A stretch of DNA of 46,456 bases from Flavobacteriaceae bacterium (GTDB taxonomy: Bacteria; Bacteroidota; Bacteroidia; Flavobacteriales; Flavobacteriaceae), in contig JABXHN010000057.1 in the NCBI GenBank assembly GCA_013373635.1, positions 1 to 46,456 on the forward strand, in the 5' to 3' direction. Position 1 is the stretch's first letter; every line of letters begins with the position of its first letter. The position numbers and the translations under genes are program-made. Shown here piece after piece: positions 26,158 to 35,702 of this stretch. The notes beneath the pieces were generated by a model. That model was not told the origin of the DNA, did not search any database, and saw only the letters and a list, made by a program, of their open reading frames with translations.

Positions 26158-26168
26158 CGCTACGTCAT
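26158..26168 (-). promoter_or_regulatory. ATGAMGTAG box just upstream of the susC promoter
   Basis: Minus-strand ATGACGTAGCG ends 18 bases before the -33 element. It matches the 11-bp box found in the other accessory-operon promoters. Two turns further downstream, ATTACGTTTGT (26146-26136) shares the ACGT core and overlaps the -33 element. The location fits an activator site. Confidence 0.5.
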
Positions 26169-26248
26169 AAATCAATTAGTTATATCTATTTGATTTTTAA
26201 TTACTTAAAAATAAGTTTAGATGAATGCAGAATTACAGAAAAACACAA

Positions 26249-26281
26249 ATGACGTACTAATGAAGTAGGAATAAAGTAGTA
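26249..26281 (+). promoter_or_regulatory. Three tandem 11-bp boxes between the regulator gene and susC
   Basis: ATGACGTACTA, ATGAAGTAGGA and ATAAAGTAGTA follow each other without gaps, so the period is one helical turn. The block ends 3 bp short of the regulator stop codon and lies about 165 bp upstream of the susC ATG. Read towards susC, it contains AGTACTAC and TACTTCAT, shared with the elements at 32760 and 32875. Confidence 0.6.
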
Positions 26282-26283
26282 CT

Positions 26284-29070
26284 TTAAAGCGTCTTAATAA
26301 ATTCGAAGATATTCTCCTCTTTTAGATCGAGCTTCTTTTTCAATCGAAAGCGATGTGTTTCAACTCCTCGAACGGTGATGTTCATAAGAGGAGCTATTTC
26401 TTTGTTGGAAAAATTCATTTTAATATAGGCACAAAGCTTTAAATCTTTAGGGGTAAGCTTATTGTTTATCTGTGCTAATTTCTTAAAGAACTCTTCGTGA
26501 ACTTGGTTGAAGTTTCTCTCAAATAGCGCCCACTGATCCTTATCTTCAATCTCTTTATTGATTTGTCGAATCACTTTCTTTAACCAATACTCATTGTTGA
26601 TGTACTCTCTGTTGTGAAGCAACTCATTTCTGAGATTCTGAAAAGCCTCATTTTTCTTTCCCAGTTCCATCGCTGAATCAGCGAGTCGTTTACTCTTCAA
26701 TTTAAGCTCACTTTTAAGAGCATTTGCCTTGAGTTCCAAAAGCTTTTGCTGTGCTTCAATTTCTTTCTCTTCAAGGAGTAATTTTTGTTTACGATCAAAA
26801 TCAGCTTTGATTTGAGCCTCTTTTCGCTTGAGTTTTCTTCTTTGATAAAGGTAGATTAGTCCAACAATCAATAAACCAATCAATGTGAATATAAAATAAC
26901 CCAAGGTGGTCGCATACCAAGGAGGTAATACCTCAAAATTAAATTGTGAAGTTTCTGAATAATTTAAATTAGAGTTCACAACTCTGTATTCGAGATTGTA
27001 ATTGCGTTCTTTGAGGTTTTCTAAAAACAGTTTATTAGTCGCTAAACTTTTCCACGAGTCCTCATGATGGAGCCTATACTGGTATTGATAGGCTTCGTTC
27101 TTAGGTGCTGTGAAATAAATTTCAATGGAATTGTTTCTATGGGGCAATTCTACTTCAAAATCGAGTGGGACTGTTTCTTGGTCCACAATAATTTTAGCTA
27201 CACGCGCAGCTTGTAGCTTTAAGTCTTTTTCAAAGGTGTTTACATAAGAAAACCCATCGACAATATTGATAATCGTCTTGGAATTAACCTTGGTCAACAA
27301 CTCTTTACCAATGAGAATTTTTTTGTGAATGATTGGATTTACAACGGAGACAGAAGCCGTATCTAAGATGTGTTCCTTAATAAAAATACCATTATTGTTT
27401 TTAATTCCCACTTGAGTTCCACTGGTCTCACTAAAGAGTATGGAACTATTAGGACCTATGGAATTGTTTAAGAGATCATCTTCTACCAACTCATCTAAAA
27501 CTGCATCGTATTTCATCCAACCCGAATTCGTCTTAAAACGAATCCCTCCATTAACATTGACAATCTTTACGTTGTATTCAGAGCTTAAGCCTTTATTTTT
27601 GAAATTGATCATCTGATCAAATGATCCATCCTCATTTAATTTAAATCGATAGAGTCCTTTATAAGCATGAGCTGCCCAAATAACATAAGGAGTCTCGAAT
27701 TCTACATATCGAAAAGGCATTGTAGTTTTACTTAAACGAGTAGAAATCCATCTCCCTTTTACTTTTTTGAGATGAGCTAAACCTATATAAGATCCAATCA
27801 CATATTCATTGGGTCTATTTGGAAACGCCTTAAGAGTCCAACCTCCTGCAAAATCAGAAATTCGTTCAAAACTTTTTTCAGACACCAAAAAGGTTCCAGA
27901 ATTATGACCACATATCAGCTCTCCATCTATCACTTTTAAAAACCAAACTTGTCCCTGTGATCCTTCTACAAAATGAAGCGTGTCATTTTGAACGAAATAG
28001 AGTCCAGTATTGGAACCTAGAAATAATTTACCTTGGTACTCGGTAACAGCGTAAACGACGCCCAATTGACCTGTCTTATCTGTGAAATAGCTTGGTTGAT
28101 CGAGAAAAACCTTGGAAAGCCCATTGTCTAATGCTATCCAAAGTGTTTTATTATCAAAGGTTGAGTGATTGAGAACCGTATTGTTATCCAGACTGTTTTC
28201 TCTGTTAAAATGATAGAGAACAGATCCTTGATTAGAAGCTACATACAAACCGTTTTTAATAGTTCCAAATACCATTCTACCGTCGTCCAGAACACTAAAA
28301 CTATTGAGTAAATCTTCCTTGATACGATCGTTGATTTCAGATTTAAACTCTTGAAGCCCCTCCTCTTTATTATACACAAAACAACCATTTAAGGAAGTTG
28401 TAATAAAAAGATTTGCTCCTTTTTTAGAAACGGATATAATATTTGATTCGTGAAGAATTTTATGGTCTACAACAGGAACGACAATATCATTACGGAGCAT
28501 AAAAACTCCATTAGATTTTGTAGACAAATACAATTGATCCTCTACTACATTAATGGCTATAAGTAATGAGGGCAATTCAATAACACTTAATTGTTGATCT
28601 TTAAGCCTAAAGAGACGACCAAAAGACTGAAAGAAGACCTCATCACCAATTGATTTTATCTTCCAGATTTCTTGATCTTTGATTTGATCGAGTTCTAAAG
28701 AATTCTTTAAAGAAGTGTATTTTAAATCTCCGTAGATATCCCATTGCCAATACCCAAATTCTTCATAAGACCCTGTAAATATCTTATCTCCAAGAGCTAG
28801 AACTGAACGAATTACCGTTTTATTTGGAAGCTGGTATAAGTTCCAAACTAAACCATCAAATCTCAAAAGTCCCATGGTATTTGCCACATACACTGAACCA
28901 TCATCAGCACGAGTGACTCCCCAGTTTTGATTGGAAGCTCCAATGGCATTTAATTCATAATTTTCAACTGGGAGTTGGAATTGTGAATAGGCCTTGATGG
29001 TAACTGCAAAAAACAACAATACACCAATGATTGTTGTTTTTATATTTTTTATGTTCCTTACACTTACCAT
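26284..29070 (-). CDS. One-component PUL regulator: propeller, Y_Y_Y domain, LuxR-type HTH
   Basis: The start is ATG 29070 (MVSVRNIKN); the longer TTG-initiated frame starts within the -7 box. Signal or anchor segment at about 8-27, then a sensor beta-propeller (about 30-600, e.g. NTMGLLRFDGLVWNLYQLP near the start). A triple-tyrosine (Y_Y_Y) domain lies at about 635-705 (EIYFTAPKNEAYQYQYRLH), a transmembrane helix at about 720-743, a coiled coil at about 750-820, and a LuxR/GerE-type HTH at 872-928 (LTPKDLKLCAY, FSNKEIAPLMNITVRGVETHR). It lacks the histidine kinase and receiver of hybrid two-component PUL sensors, so signal passes straight from periplasm to DNA. It lies upstream of, and in the same direction as, the susC operon. 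It probably senses glucan fragments and activates the PUL. Confidence 0.88.
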   Translation of the reverse strand: MVSVRNIKNIKTTIIGVLLFFAVTIKAYSQFQLPVENYELNAIGASNQNWGVTRADDGSVYVANTMGLLRFDGLVWNLYQLPNKTVIRSVLALGDKIFTGSYEEFGYWQWDIYGDLKYTSLKNSLELDQIKDQEIWKIKSIGDEVFFQSFGRLFRLKDQQLSVIELPSLLIAINVVEDQLYLSTKSNGVFMLRNDIVVPVVDHKILHESNIISVSKKGANLFITTSLNGCFVYNKEEGLQEFKSEINDRIKEDLLNSFSVLDDGRMVFGTIKNGLYVASNQGSVLYHFNRENSLDNNTVLNHSTFDNKTLWIALDNGLSKVFLDQPSYFTDKTGQLGVVYAVTEYQGKLFLGSNTGLYFVQNDTLHFVEGSQGQVWFLKVIDGELICGHNSGTFLVSEKSFERISDFAGGWTLKAFPNRPNEYVIGSYIGLAHLKKVKGRWISTRLSKTTMPFRYVEFETPYVIWAAHAYKGLYRFKLNEDGSFDQMINFKNKGLSSEYNVKIVNVNGGIRFKTNSGWMKYDAVLDELVEDDLLNNSIGPNSSILFSETSGTQVGIKNNNGIFIKEHILDTASVSVVNPIIHKKILIGKELLTKVNSKTIINIVDGFSYVNTFEKDLKLQAARVAKIIVDQETVPLDFEVELPHRNNSIEIYFTAPKNEAYQYQYRLHHEDSWKSLATNKLFLENLKERNYNLEYRVVNSNLNYSETSQFNFEVLPPWYATTLGYFIFTLIGLLIVGLIYLYQRRKLKRKEAQIKADFDRKQKLLLEEKEIEAQQKLLELKANALKSELKLKSKRLADSAMELGKKNEAFQNLRNELLHNREYINNEYWLKKVIRQINKEIEDKDQWALFERNFNQVHEEFFKKLAQINNKLTPKDLKLCAYIKMNFSNKEIAPLMNITVRGVETHRFRLKKKLDLKEENIFEFIKTL

Positions 29071-29088
29071 CTTCAATAAAATATGACA

Positions 29089-29096
29089 CAAAGATA
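29089..29096 (-). promoter_or_regulatory. -7 box of the regulator gene
   Basis: Minus-strand TATCTTTG matches TAnnTTTG exactly and leaves about 18 bases to ATG 29070. No TTG is seen at the standard -33 distance, so the promoter may be weak or need an activator. Confidence 0.45.
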
Positions 29097-29152
29097 TTAG
29101 ATATTAGACATTTCTATAGGGCTATTGGGGACTTATTTCATTTAATTAGAAC

Positions 29153-30982
29153 CTATTTTATCATTTGAATTTCACTTCTTTCTGAAATTCCATTTTCATT
29201 AAAAGCTTCAATTGAAAAATAATAAGAGGTGTCTCGATCTAAACATCTCATAAAATGAGAATTGGTATCATAAAGAAGCCAAGATTGGTACAATTTATCA
29301 GGAGCTATTCCCCAACGAATATTATAGCCTTGAGCATCTTCAACAGCATCCCATGAAAAAGAAGCATCCCTGCGATCCGTTTGGCGATTTATTTCAAAGT
29401 TTGATACTGAATTCGGTTTCTCACCATAACCTAAACCAAAAACCCTAAGTTCAGACATCGCAAAATTTGCACCAGGAACTTTAATATTGTTATAGCGCAC
29501 ATATTTAGCATCGACAGGAGTGTCTAATTCAATATAGGCATTGGGTGTGTCTTTTTGACTTTTACTTCTATCGACTACTGTTTGCCAATGTGTTCCATCT
29601 TCAGATACCTCAATACTAAAACGATGCTTTAAGCCTTCTGTGCGTGTGTATATTCCTGACTCATAATCGTGAAAATTTAACTGAAAAGCGTATATTTTTC
29701 CTGATTGCTGCATTTCAATTTGAATCCATTGCTGGTCATCATTTGCCTGGGCAATCCAAAAAGACTTTGGGTTCTCATCTGTCAATACATTCGAAATAAT
29801 AGCCCCCTGATCATTTTTTTCAAGTGGTAATTCTGTTACTTTAACCTCATCATCATTCGATGTGAATTTAATAACTTGAGAAAGTGAAGATGAAACTAGA
29901 ACATTACCCTTATAGGAGAGTAGCATCCACCCATTGTGATGTCCAGATTTGGTAGGATGGTTAGATCCAAAACGAGGGTAATCTCCATAATCTGTATTGG
30001 TATACATCAGTCCCTCATCATCAAAATAAGTTGGGAACATGCAAAGACGACGCTCCCATTGTGAGTTTGAAGCTAAAGCCATTGTTGCAAAATGCCAATA
30101 TTGTCCATTGGTTTGTTTTACAGTAATTCCATGACCTGCACCATTTGTAAATCCTCCAGGTTTAAAACTCATTGGATTGCTTTTCATATAGGTAAATGGT
30201 CCTAGTGGCGAGTCTCCAATATAAACCCCATCTGCATACACGTTAAATTGCGTACCTGGAGCAGCGTATTGCAAATAATACTTTCCGTTGTGTTTAGTCA
30301 TGGAAGCTCCTTCCATATAGCCTTCCTTTAAAGTTGGATGAAAATTGTTTTCTCCAAATCGCTCCCAACCGTGTTCCTTTTCAACAAGATTAATCAAGTC
30401 TTTTCTAAGCCCTGTTTCTAAAAAACGATCCTCTCTATTGAGCATCTTTACACGAATAGGGTGAACGTTTGAAGATCCCCAGTACAAATAGGATTTCCCA
30501 TCATCATCGATGAATAATTCAGAATCTTGAATGTTATTTGAAATAGATGCTGTAGGTTTCCACAATCCACTTTTAGGATCATCAGTATAGAGTATGCTTC
30601 CATAACCAGCAGGGTCTCCAGCAAAATACACTAGAGAATCCTTGTAATTAAAGGCAGTAGGAGCATTACTTCCTTCGAAATACCACTGTTGTGGCTTAAT
30701 AAATTTCCAATGCACTAAATCTTTTGAATGCCAATAACCAAAAGATCGCGTAACGAACATATAGTACTCTCCTTTGAATTCAATGACGGCGGGATCGGCT
30801 CCTGAACGATACGAAATATTTCTGCTTGAATTGTAAACCATATAGCTATAATCAATGTCAATAGGATTGCAATAGGTTGTTCCCTGATAATCTGTATAAG
30901 TAATCGTATCATCGGATTCTTTTGTAGAACAGGATATGCTCATCATACCTATGACAAACAAAATAAATAGTTTGTTCTTCAT
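29153..30982 (-). CDS. GH43-like glycosidase with discoidin and fibronectin-III domains
   Basis: The start is ATG 30982 (MKNKLFILFVIG); the upstream TTG would overlap the sulfatase stop. Lipobox SISC (Cys18). The five-bladed propeller (about 35-345) keeps a GH43-like triad: Asp63 in GADPAVI as base, Asp153 in QDSELFID, and Glu224 in YMEGASM as acid. An F5/8 type C (discoidin) domain at about 400-515 ends in YVRYNNIKVPG. A fibronectin-III domain (about 525-610) follows. The bound sugar is not predictable; family members act on arabinans, xylans or galactans. It is co-transcribed with the sulfatase (1 bp gap), so a sulfated side chain or oligosaccharide is a reasonable guess. Confidence 0.78.
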   Translation of the reverse strand: MKNKLFILFVIGMMSISCSTKESDDTITYTDYQGTTYCNPIDIDYSYMVYNSSRNISYRSGADPAVIEFKGEYYMFVTRSFGYWHSKDLVHWKFIKPQQWYFEGSNAPTAFNYKDSLVYFAGDPAGYGSILYTDDPKSGLWKPTASISNNIQDSELFIDDDGKSYLYWGSSNVHPIRVKMLNREDRFLETGLRKDLINLVEKEHGWERFGENNFHPTLKEGYMEGASMTKHNGKYYLQYAAPGTQFNVYADGVYIGDSPLGPFTYMKSNPMSFKPGGFTNGAGHGITVKQTNGQYWHFATMALASNSQWERRLCMFPTYFDDEGLMYTNTDYGDYPRFGSNHPTKSGHHNGWMLLSYKGNVLVSSSLSQVIKFTSNDDEVKVTELPLEKNDQGAIISNVLTDENPKSFWIAQANDDQQWIQIEMQQSGKIYAFQLNFHDYESGIYTRTEGLKHRFSIEVSEDGTHWQTVVDRSKSQKDTPNAYIELDTPVDAKYVRYNNIKVPGANFAMSELRVFGLGYGEKPNSVSNFEINRQTDRRDASFSWDAVEDAQGYNIRWGIAPDKLYQSWLLYDTNSHFMRCLDRDTSYYFSIEAFNENGISERSEIQMIK

Positions 30983-30983
30983 C

Positions 30984-32642
30984 TTAGCGTTCAATTAATT
31001 TATCGGATCTTCCTCTTAATTTTTCAAAGTTTTTATAGGCGCGATCTACTTTTTCTTTTGGAGTCTTCTTAAATTCATTATCAGTTACACCGTACTGAGC
31101 CTGCAATTCTTTTAATCGAGCATGTAGTTGTGATTGAACCTCAGCATACTGCTTGTCTCCGTAAAGATTGTTTGCCTCTGTAGGGTCCTTTTCTAAATCG
31201 TATAGCTCCCATTGATCATTGTCGTCGTAAAAATGCATCAATTTATAGCGATCCGTTCTCACGCCGTAATGACGTTTAACCATATGAAAGGCTGGAAAAT
31301 CGTAGTAGTGATAATAGATTGCATCTCTAAATACTCCTTCAGAATTATTTTCAACTAATGATTTGAGTGATTTTCCTTGAAAATCTTCAGGAATTGGAAC
31401 CCCTGCATAATCTAAAAAGGTAGGAGCAAAATCCAAGTTTTGAGTCATATCTTCAATCACGGTACCTGCTTTTATTCCTTTTGGGTATCTCATCACCATG
31501 GGCATTTCAAGAGAAGGCTCATACATAAAGCGCTTGTCAAACCATCCATTTTCTCCTAAATAAAAACCCTGATCAGTTGTGTAAATAACAATCGTATTCT
31601 CAGCTAATCCAGATTCGTCTAAATAGTCTAAAAGGGCTCCTACTCCATCATCAACAGCCCTAATGGTTGCTAAATAATCTTGCATATAGCGTTGAAACTT
31701 CCACTCAGCAAGTGCTTTACCACTGAGATTCGCCTTGTGAAAAGCGTTGTTCTTAGGTAAGTAAGCAGCATCCCAAATAGCTCTTTGCTCCTCATTCATT
31801 CTAGTAAAATCTCTAGTCCAAGGATTGTGTGCTAGTTCAGTAGATCCGTATTCCTTGCTCATACGAAGATCATGTCCCTCGTACATATCGTTGTAGATGG
31901 TTTGTAATTGATCTTCTGAAGCCTCTTGCTTTTCAAAATGACGATAATAGCTATCTGGTATCGGAAATTGAATTGAATCAAATAAATGAAGGTAACGAAG
32001 TGGTGGCATCCAGTTTCGGTGTGGTGCCTTGTGATGAACCATCATCATAATTGGTTTACCAGAATCTTTATTCTCCTTTAAGAAGTTAAGTGCCTTTTCT
32101 GTGATTATATCAGTGGCGTATCCTGTTTCGATAATCGTATCGTATTTCTTATCCTTAGAATTAGATTCGTGAATAAACTCAGGGTTGTAATAATTCCCCT
32201 GATCGTTTAAAATATCCCAAGAATCAAATCCCTGTGGAGCTCCTCCAATATGCCACTTTCCAAAAAGAGCGGTCGTATAGTTATTCTTCTGAAGCATTTT
32301 TGGAAAGGTACGCTGATTATTATCAAACTGTTCCCCATTCATCCTAAAACCATTGATATGAGAATGTAATCCTGTCAATACAACAGCTCTACTTGGTCCA
32401 CAAAGAGAATTTGTGCAATAGTTGCGTTTAAACAGTGCTCCTTCTCTAGCGATACGATCAATATTAGGAGTTGGAGCTAATTGGCTTACAGGGTGACCAT
32501 AGGCGCTAATGGCTTGCTGAGCGTGATCATCTGCCATGATATAAATAATATTTGGTGCTTGAGAGGCTTCTTGATCTTTATCGTTACATGAATAGACAAA
32601 GAATAAACTCATAAACAATCCAAAAGACAATAATTTCTTCAT
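30984..32642 (-). CDS. S1 family sulfatase lipoprotein
   Basis: Lipobox VYSC (Cys19). Sulfatase signature CGPSR with Cys81 as formylglycine precursor, then AVVLTGLHSHINGF. Metal-binding ADDH (38-40) and TTDQGFYLGENGWFDKR are present. It is a close paralogue of the sulfatase at 11781-13496, sharing QRYMQDYLATIRAVDDGVG-like and WELYDLEKDPTEANNLYG-like blocks. It resembles the S1_11 group (GlcNAc-6-sulfatase-like), though the true substrate in this organism is open. It is first in a two-gene operon with the GH43-like gene, downstream of the tandem box at 32760-32781. The FGE at 10605 is the only maturase seen in the window. Confidence 0.88.
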   Translation of the reverse strand: MKKLLSFGLFMSLFFVYSCNDKDQEASQAPNIIYIMADDHAQQAISAYGHPVSQLAPTPNIDRIAREGALFKRNYCTNSLCGPSRAVVLTGLHSHINGFRMNGEQFDNNQRTFPKMLQKNNYTTALFGKWHIGGAPQGFDSWDILNDQGNYYNPEFIHESNSKDKKYDTIIETGYATDIITEKALNFLKENKDSGKPIMMMVHHKAPHRNWMPPLRYLHLFDSIQFPIPDSYYRHFEKQEASEDQLQTIYNDMYEGHDLRMSKEYGSTELAHNPWTRDFTRMNEEQRAIWDAAYLPKNNAFHKANLSGKALAEWKFQRYMQDYLATIRAVDDGVGALLDYLDESGLAENTIVIYTTDQGFYLGENGWFDKRFMYEPSLEMPMVMRYPKGIKAGTVIEDMTQNLDFAPTFLDYAGVPIPEDFQGKSLKSLVENNSEGVFRDAIYYHYYDFPAFHMVKRHYGVRTDRYKLMHFYDDNDQWELYDLEKDPTEANNLYGDKQYAEVQSQLHARLKELQAQYGVTDNEFKKTPKEKVDRAYKNFEKLRGRSDKLIER

Positions 32643-32759
32643 TAAATTAATTTTAAGGGGTGACGTAGTTGTTTAGTTCAAGGACTTATATAAAAAATCC
32701 TTTATTAATAGTAGCTGCAAATTATAAATTAAAAAACCATATTTATAAAAATAGCTTAA

Positions 32760-32781
32760 ATGAAGTAGTTATGTAGTACTA
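32760..32781 (+). promoter_or_regulatory. Paired 11-bp boxes upstream of the sulfatase/GH43 operon
   Basis: ATGAAGTAGTT and ATGTAGTACTA adjoin, about 118 bp upstream of the sulfatase ATG. The second box contains the perfect palindrome TAGTACTA. The pair is nearly identical to that at 32875-32896, in the same relation to its own gene. Confidence 0.6.
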
Positions 32782-32874
32782 TATCATTTCTTTAAAATTA
32801 CATAAAATCAAACTTTTAAATGGATTCAAAGCAACTTTTGACTTTAGAGATTAGATTCATAAAACTGCTATATC

Positions 32875-32896
32875 TAGTACTACTTTAATACTTCAA
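32875..32896 (-). promoter_or_regulatory. Paired 11-bp boxes upstream of the DUF1080 operon
   Basis: Minus-strand TTGAAGTATTA (32896-32886) is followed by AAGTAGTACTA (32885-32875), again with TAGTACTA. The block ends 17 bases before the -33-like TTG of the DUF1080 promoter and 91 bp before the ATG. Confidence 0.6.
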
Positions 32897-32913
32897 CACA
32901 AATAATTATTTTA

Positions 32914-32939
32914 TTGCTGTACTTAAAATCTTATATTTA
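32914..32939 (+). promoter_or_regulatory. Probable promoter of the DUF1080 operon
   Basis: TTG (32914-32916) and TATATTTA (32932-32939, one mismatch to TAnnTTTG) are 15 bases apart. The ATG at 32987 lies 47 bases downstream. Confidence 0.35.
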
Positions 32940-32986
32940 GTAATTCAACAAAACAACTGCCTATTAACTTTACTATTGAACAACTA

Positions 32987-34357
32987 ATGAAACTCAAAAC
33001 CCTTAGCTTCCTGCTTTTATGGAGCATCCCCCTTTTAGGATTATCACAAGAATGGACTCCATTATTTAACGGCAAAAATTTTAACGGTTGGGAAAAACTA
33101 GGTGGAAATGCCACCTACCAAATTAATGGCAATACCATTACAGGTATTTCAAAAATGGGAACTCCTAATACCTTTTTAGCGACTAAAAAAACCTATGGTG
33201 ATTTTATACTCGAACTCGATCTCAAAGTAGATCAGGGATTGAATTCAGGAATACAAATAAGATCATTAAGCACTAAAGACTACAACAATTACAGAGTTCA
33301 CGGATATCAAGTTGAAATTGATCCCAGCCAGCGAAAGTGGTCTGGAGGACTCTACGATGAAGCTCGAAGAGGATGGCTCTACCCTCTTTCACTTAATCCA
33401 AAAGGAGCAGAAGCATTCAGACATGGAGAGTGGAATCACTATCGAATAGAAGCCATTGGAAACAACATTAAAGTATGGGTAAACGGAATACAAACAGCTC
33501 ATATTGTAGACGATATGACTGATGAAGGTTTTATCGCCTTACAAGTGCACTCCATACACGATGAATCACTCGATGGATTAACTGTATCTTGGAGGGATAT
33601 TAAAATTGCAACTAAGGATGTCTCTACCTATCAAATGAGTGATGACCCACAGGTTCCTCAGGTGAATTACCTAAAAAATCAATTGACCGATCTCGAAAAA
33701 AGAAAAGGTTGGAGATTGCTTTGGGATGGTAAGTCAACCGATGGATGGATCAGTGCTAAAGCCGATCATTTTCCTAAAATGGGTTGGGAAATCAAAGATG
33801 GTGTTCTTACGGTTCTCGAATCAGGAGGTGGTGAAGCCGAGCACGGAGGAGACATCGTTACCGTTGACAACTTCAGAAACTTTGAACTCTCCTTAGAATT
33901 TAAAATTACCGAGGGTGCTAATTCAGGAATCAAATATTTTGTGGACCCAAGTCTAAATAAAGGCAAGGGATCTGCTATTGGACTCGAATATCAACTTCTC
34001 GACAATGAAAAGCATCCTGACGCTAAAATGGGAATTAAAGGTAATCGCACCCTAGGATCACTCTATGATTTAATTCCAGCCCACAACCTTTCAGAAGATA
34101 GTTCCTACTTGAGATTCAAAGGAGTCAATGAGTGGAATAGAGCCAGAATTAAAGTAGTTGATGGAGCTGTTGAACACTGGTTAAACGGAGTAAAGATTGT
34201 GGAATACAACCGTTTTACTCAAATTTTTGTAAGCCTAGTTAACTACAGCAAATACAAAGTATATCCTGGTTTTGGACAGGCTAATGAAGGTAAGATACTC
34301 CTTCAAGATCACGGAAATCAAGTATCTTTTAGATCAATCAAAATAAGAGAATTTTAA
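32987..34357 (+). CDS. Secreted double-domain DUF1080 protein (3-keto-disaccharide hydrolase family)
   Basis: A signal peptide (residues 1-21, GLSQ) is followed by two DUF1080/PF06439 jelly-roll domains, about 22-210 and 235-455. They share matching blocks: [15 protein letters not shown] versus [13 protein letters not shown], then [18 protein letters not shown] versus [18 protein letters not shown]. Members of this family cleave 3-keto-glycosides formed by a partner oxidoreductase, as in the B. thetaiotaomicron BT2156-BT2160 pathway. Most relatives I know have one domain, so the tandem form is unusual. The next two genes (1 bp and 9 bp gaps) are Tat-type Gfo/Idh/MocA oxidoreductases, which supports that role. 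Pathway assignment is inference from family and neighbours. Confidence 0.8.
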   Translation: MKLKTLSFLLLWSIPLLGLSQEWTPLFNGKNFNGWEKLGGNATYQINGNTITGISKMGTPNTFLATKKTYGDFILELDLKVDQGLNSGIQIRSLSTKDYNNYRVHGYQVEIDPSQRKWSGGLYDEARRGWLYPLSLNPKGAEAFRHGEWNHYRIEAIGNNIKVWVNGIQTAHIVDDMTDEGFIALQVHSIHDESLDGLTVSWRDIKIATKDVSTYQMSDDPQVPQVNYLKNQLTDLEKRKGWRLLWDGKSTDGWISAKADHFPKMGWEIKDGVLTVLESGGGEAEHGGDIVTVDNFRNFELSLEFKITEGANSGIKYFVDPSLNKGKGSAIGLEYQLLDNEKHPDAKMGIKGNRTLGSLYDLIPAHNLSEDSSYLRFKGVNEWNRARIKVVDGAVEHWLNGVKIVEYNRFTQIFVSLVNYSKYKVYPGFGQANEGKILLQDHGNQVSFRSIKIREF

Positions 34358-34358
34358 G

Positions 34359-35693
34359 ATGAGCAGAAGAACCTTTATCAAACAGACCGCTCTTGGAGCA
34401 ACTGCCTTAAGCATCGCTCCATCACTGATGAGTATGAGTAAAAGCAGTTACAATCGCATCCTTGGAGCAAATGATCGAATTCACATTGGATTTATTGGAC
34501 TCGGAAGACGTTATCCTGCCTATATTCCATCATTACTAAACAAGGACAACAATGTACATCTGTCTTATCTCTGTGATGTTATGCAATCACAAATCGATAA
34601 GCGCCAAGCAGAATTAAAAGAAAAGTTGGATTATATGCCAACAGCTACCGATGATATACGAACCGTTTTAGATGACAAAGAGGTTGATGCAATTTTTAAC
34701 GCTACTCCTGATCACTGGCATACTCCAGGAACGCTGATGGCTTTAGAGGCAGGTAAACACGTTTACGTTGAAAAACCTTGTTCTCATACTATGGAAGAGA
34801 ATGAGCTCATTGTTGCTGCTCAAAAAAAGCATGGAAAATTCGTTCAAATGGGGAACCAACAACGCTCATCGGACTACACCATTAAACTTGTGCAAGACAT
34901 TGCAGATGGTGCAATTGGTACGCCTTATAAAGCAGTTGCATTTTACAGAAATCAGAGAGGTCGCGTTCCTAATCAACAAGCTGCTCCTATTCCTGAGGGT
35001 TTAAACTGGGAACTCTTTCAAGGTCCTGCACCTAGAAGAGCCTATACCTCAGAAACCTGGGATTACAATTGGCATTGGTACGGTTGGGATTACGGAACTG
35101 CAGAAGCTGGAAATAACGCAACTCACGAATTGGATATCGCTCGTTGGGCACTAGGAGTTGAATTCCCTAAATCTGTTTCTATAGATGGTGGAAAACACCA
35201 TTTTATTGACGATGGATGGGAAATGTACGACACCATGGAGGCCAAATTTAAGTTTGAAAATAACAAGACCATCGTTTGGGATGGCAAGAGTCGAAACAAT
35301 TATGACACCTATGGTGGAGGAAGAGGAACTGTGATTTACGGTAGTGAAGGTTCTGCCTTTGTCAATCGATCCAGATGGGCCTTATTCGATCGCAATGGAA
35401 AACAAGTGAGCGGCGCTGATTCAGAGGCAAAAGAAACTGGAGTACAATTGGGTGGTGAGGGTGAAATGTCTACAGCCCATGTAGATAATTTCTTTAATAC
35501 CATTAGAGGTAAAGCAAGCTTAAATGCACCTATCGATGACGCAGCTGTTTCTATGGCCATGGTTCATTACATCAATTTAGCATATCGTGTTGGAGAAGAT
35601 TTCAACATCAATGCAGATGGTAGCATTGACCATAAAAAAGCTATGAAGCTATGGAGTAGAGATTACGAGAATGGCTGGAAACCAAAACTATAA
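34359..35693 (+). CDS. Tat-exported Gfo/Idh/MocA oxidoreductase (3-keto pathway candidate)
   Basis: Tat signal SRRTFIKQT at residues 2-10 with a hydrophobic core to residue 23. Rossmann motif GFIGLG (44-49), PDHWH (118-121 region) and EKP (138-140) mark the family. The C-terminal domain includes YNWHWYGWDYGTAEAGNNATHE, whose aromatic and His residues usually line the active site. The length of 444 is typical. With DUF1080 one gene upstream it probably oxidises C3 of a glycoside in the periplasm with a tightly bound nicotinamide cofactor. It is 1 bp after the DUF1080 stop. Confidence 0.82.
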   Translation: MSRRTFIKQTALGATALSIAPSLMSMSKSSYNRILGANDRIHIGFIGLGRRYPAYIPSLLNKDNNVHLSYLCDVMQSQIDKRQAELKEKLDYMPTATDDIRTVLDDKEVDAIFNATPDHWHTPGTLMALEAGKHVYVEKPCSHTMEENELIVAAQKKHGKFVQMGNQQRSSDYTIKLVQDIADGAIGTPYKAVAFYRNQRGRVPNQQAAPIPEGLNWELFQGPAPRRAYTSETWDYNWHWYGWDYGTAEAGNNATHELDIARWALGVEFPKSVSIDGGKHHFIDDGWEMYDTMEAKFKFENNKTIVWDGKSRNNYDTYGGGRGTVIYGSEGSAFVNRSRWALFDRNGKQVSGADSEAKETGVQLGGEGEMSTAHVDNFFNTIRGKASLNAPIDDAAVSMAMVHYINLAYRVGEDFNINADGSIDHKKAMKLWSRDYENGWKPKL

Positions 35694-35702
35694 TAGAGAA
35701 TA

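Larger units (their letters stand above)
32643..32986. other. Divergent regulatory region between the sulfatase and DUF1080 operons
   Basis: No gene is seen in this 344-bp AT-rich spacer. It holds two 22-bp box pairs facing each other (32760-32781 on plus, 32875-32896 on minus), a single weaker box GTGACGTAGTT at 32660-32670 on plus, and a plausible promoter for the DUF1080 operon at 32914-32939. The sulfatase-side promoter is not clear by consensus. Confidence 0.6.

Noticed and set aside
29071-29091. TTG start of the regulator
   Set aside because: The TTG lies in the -7 box; ATG 29070 gives a normal start.
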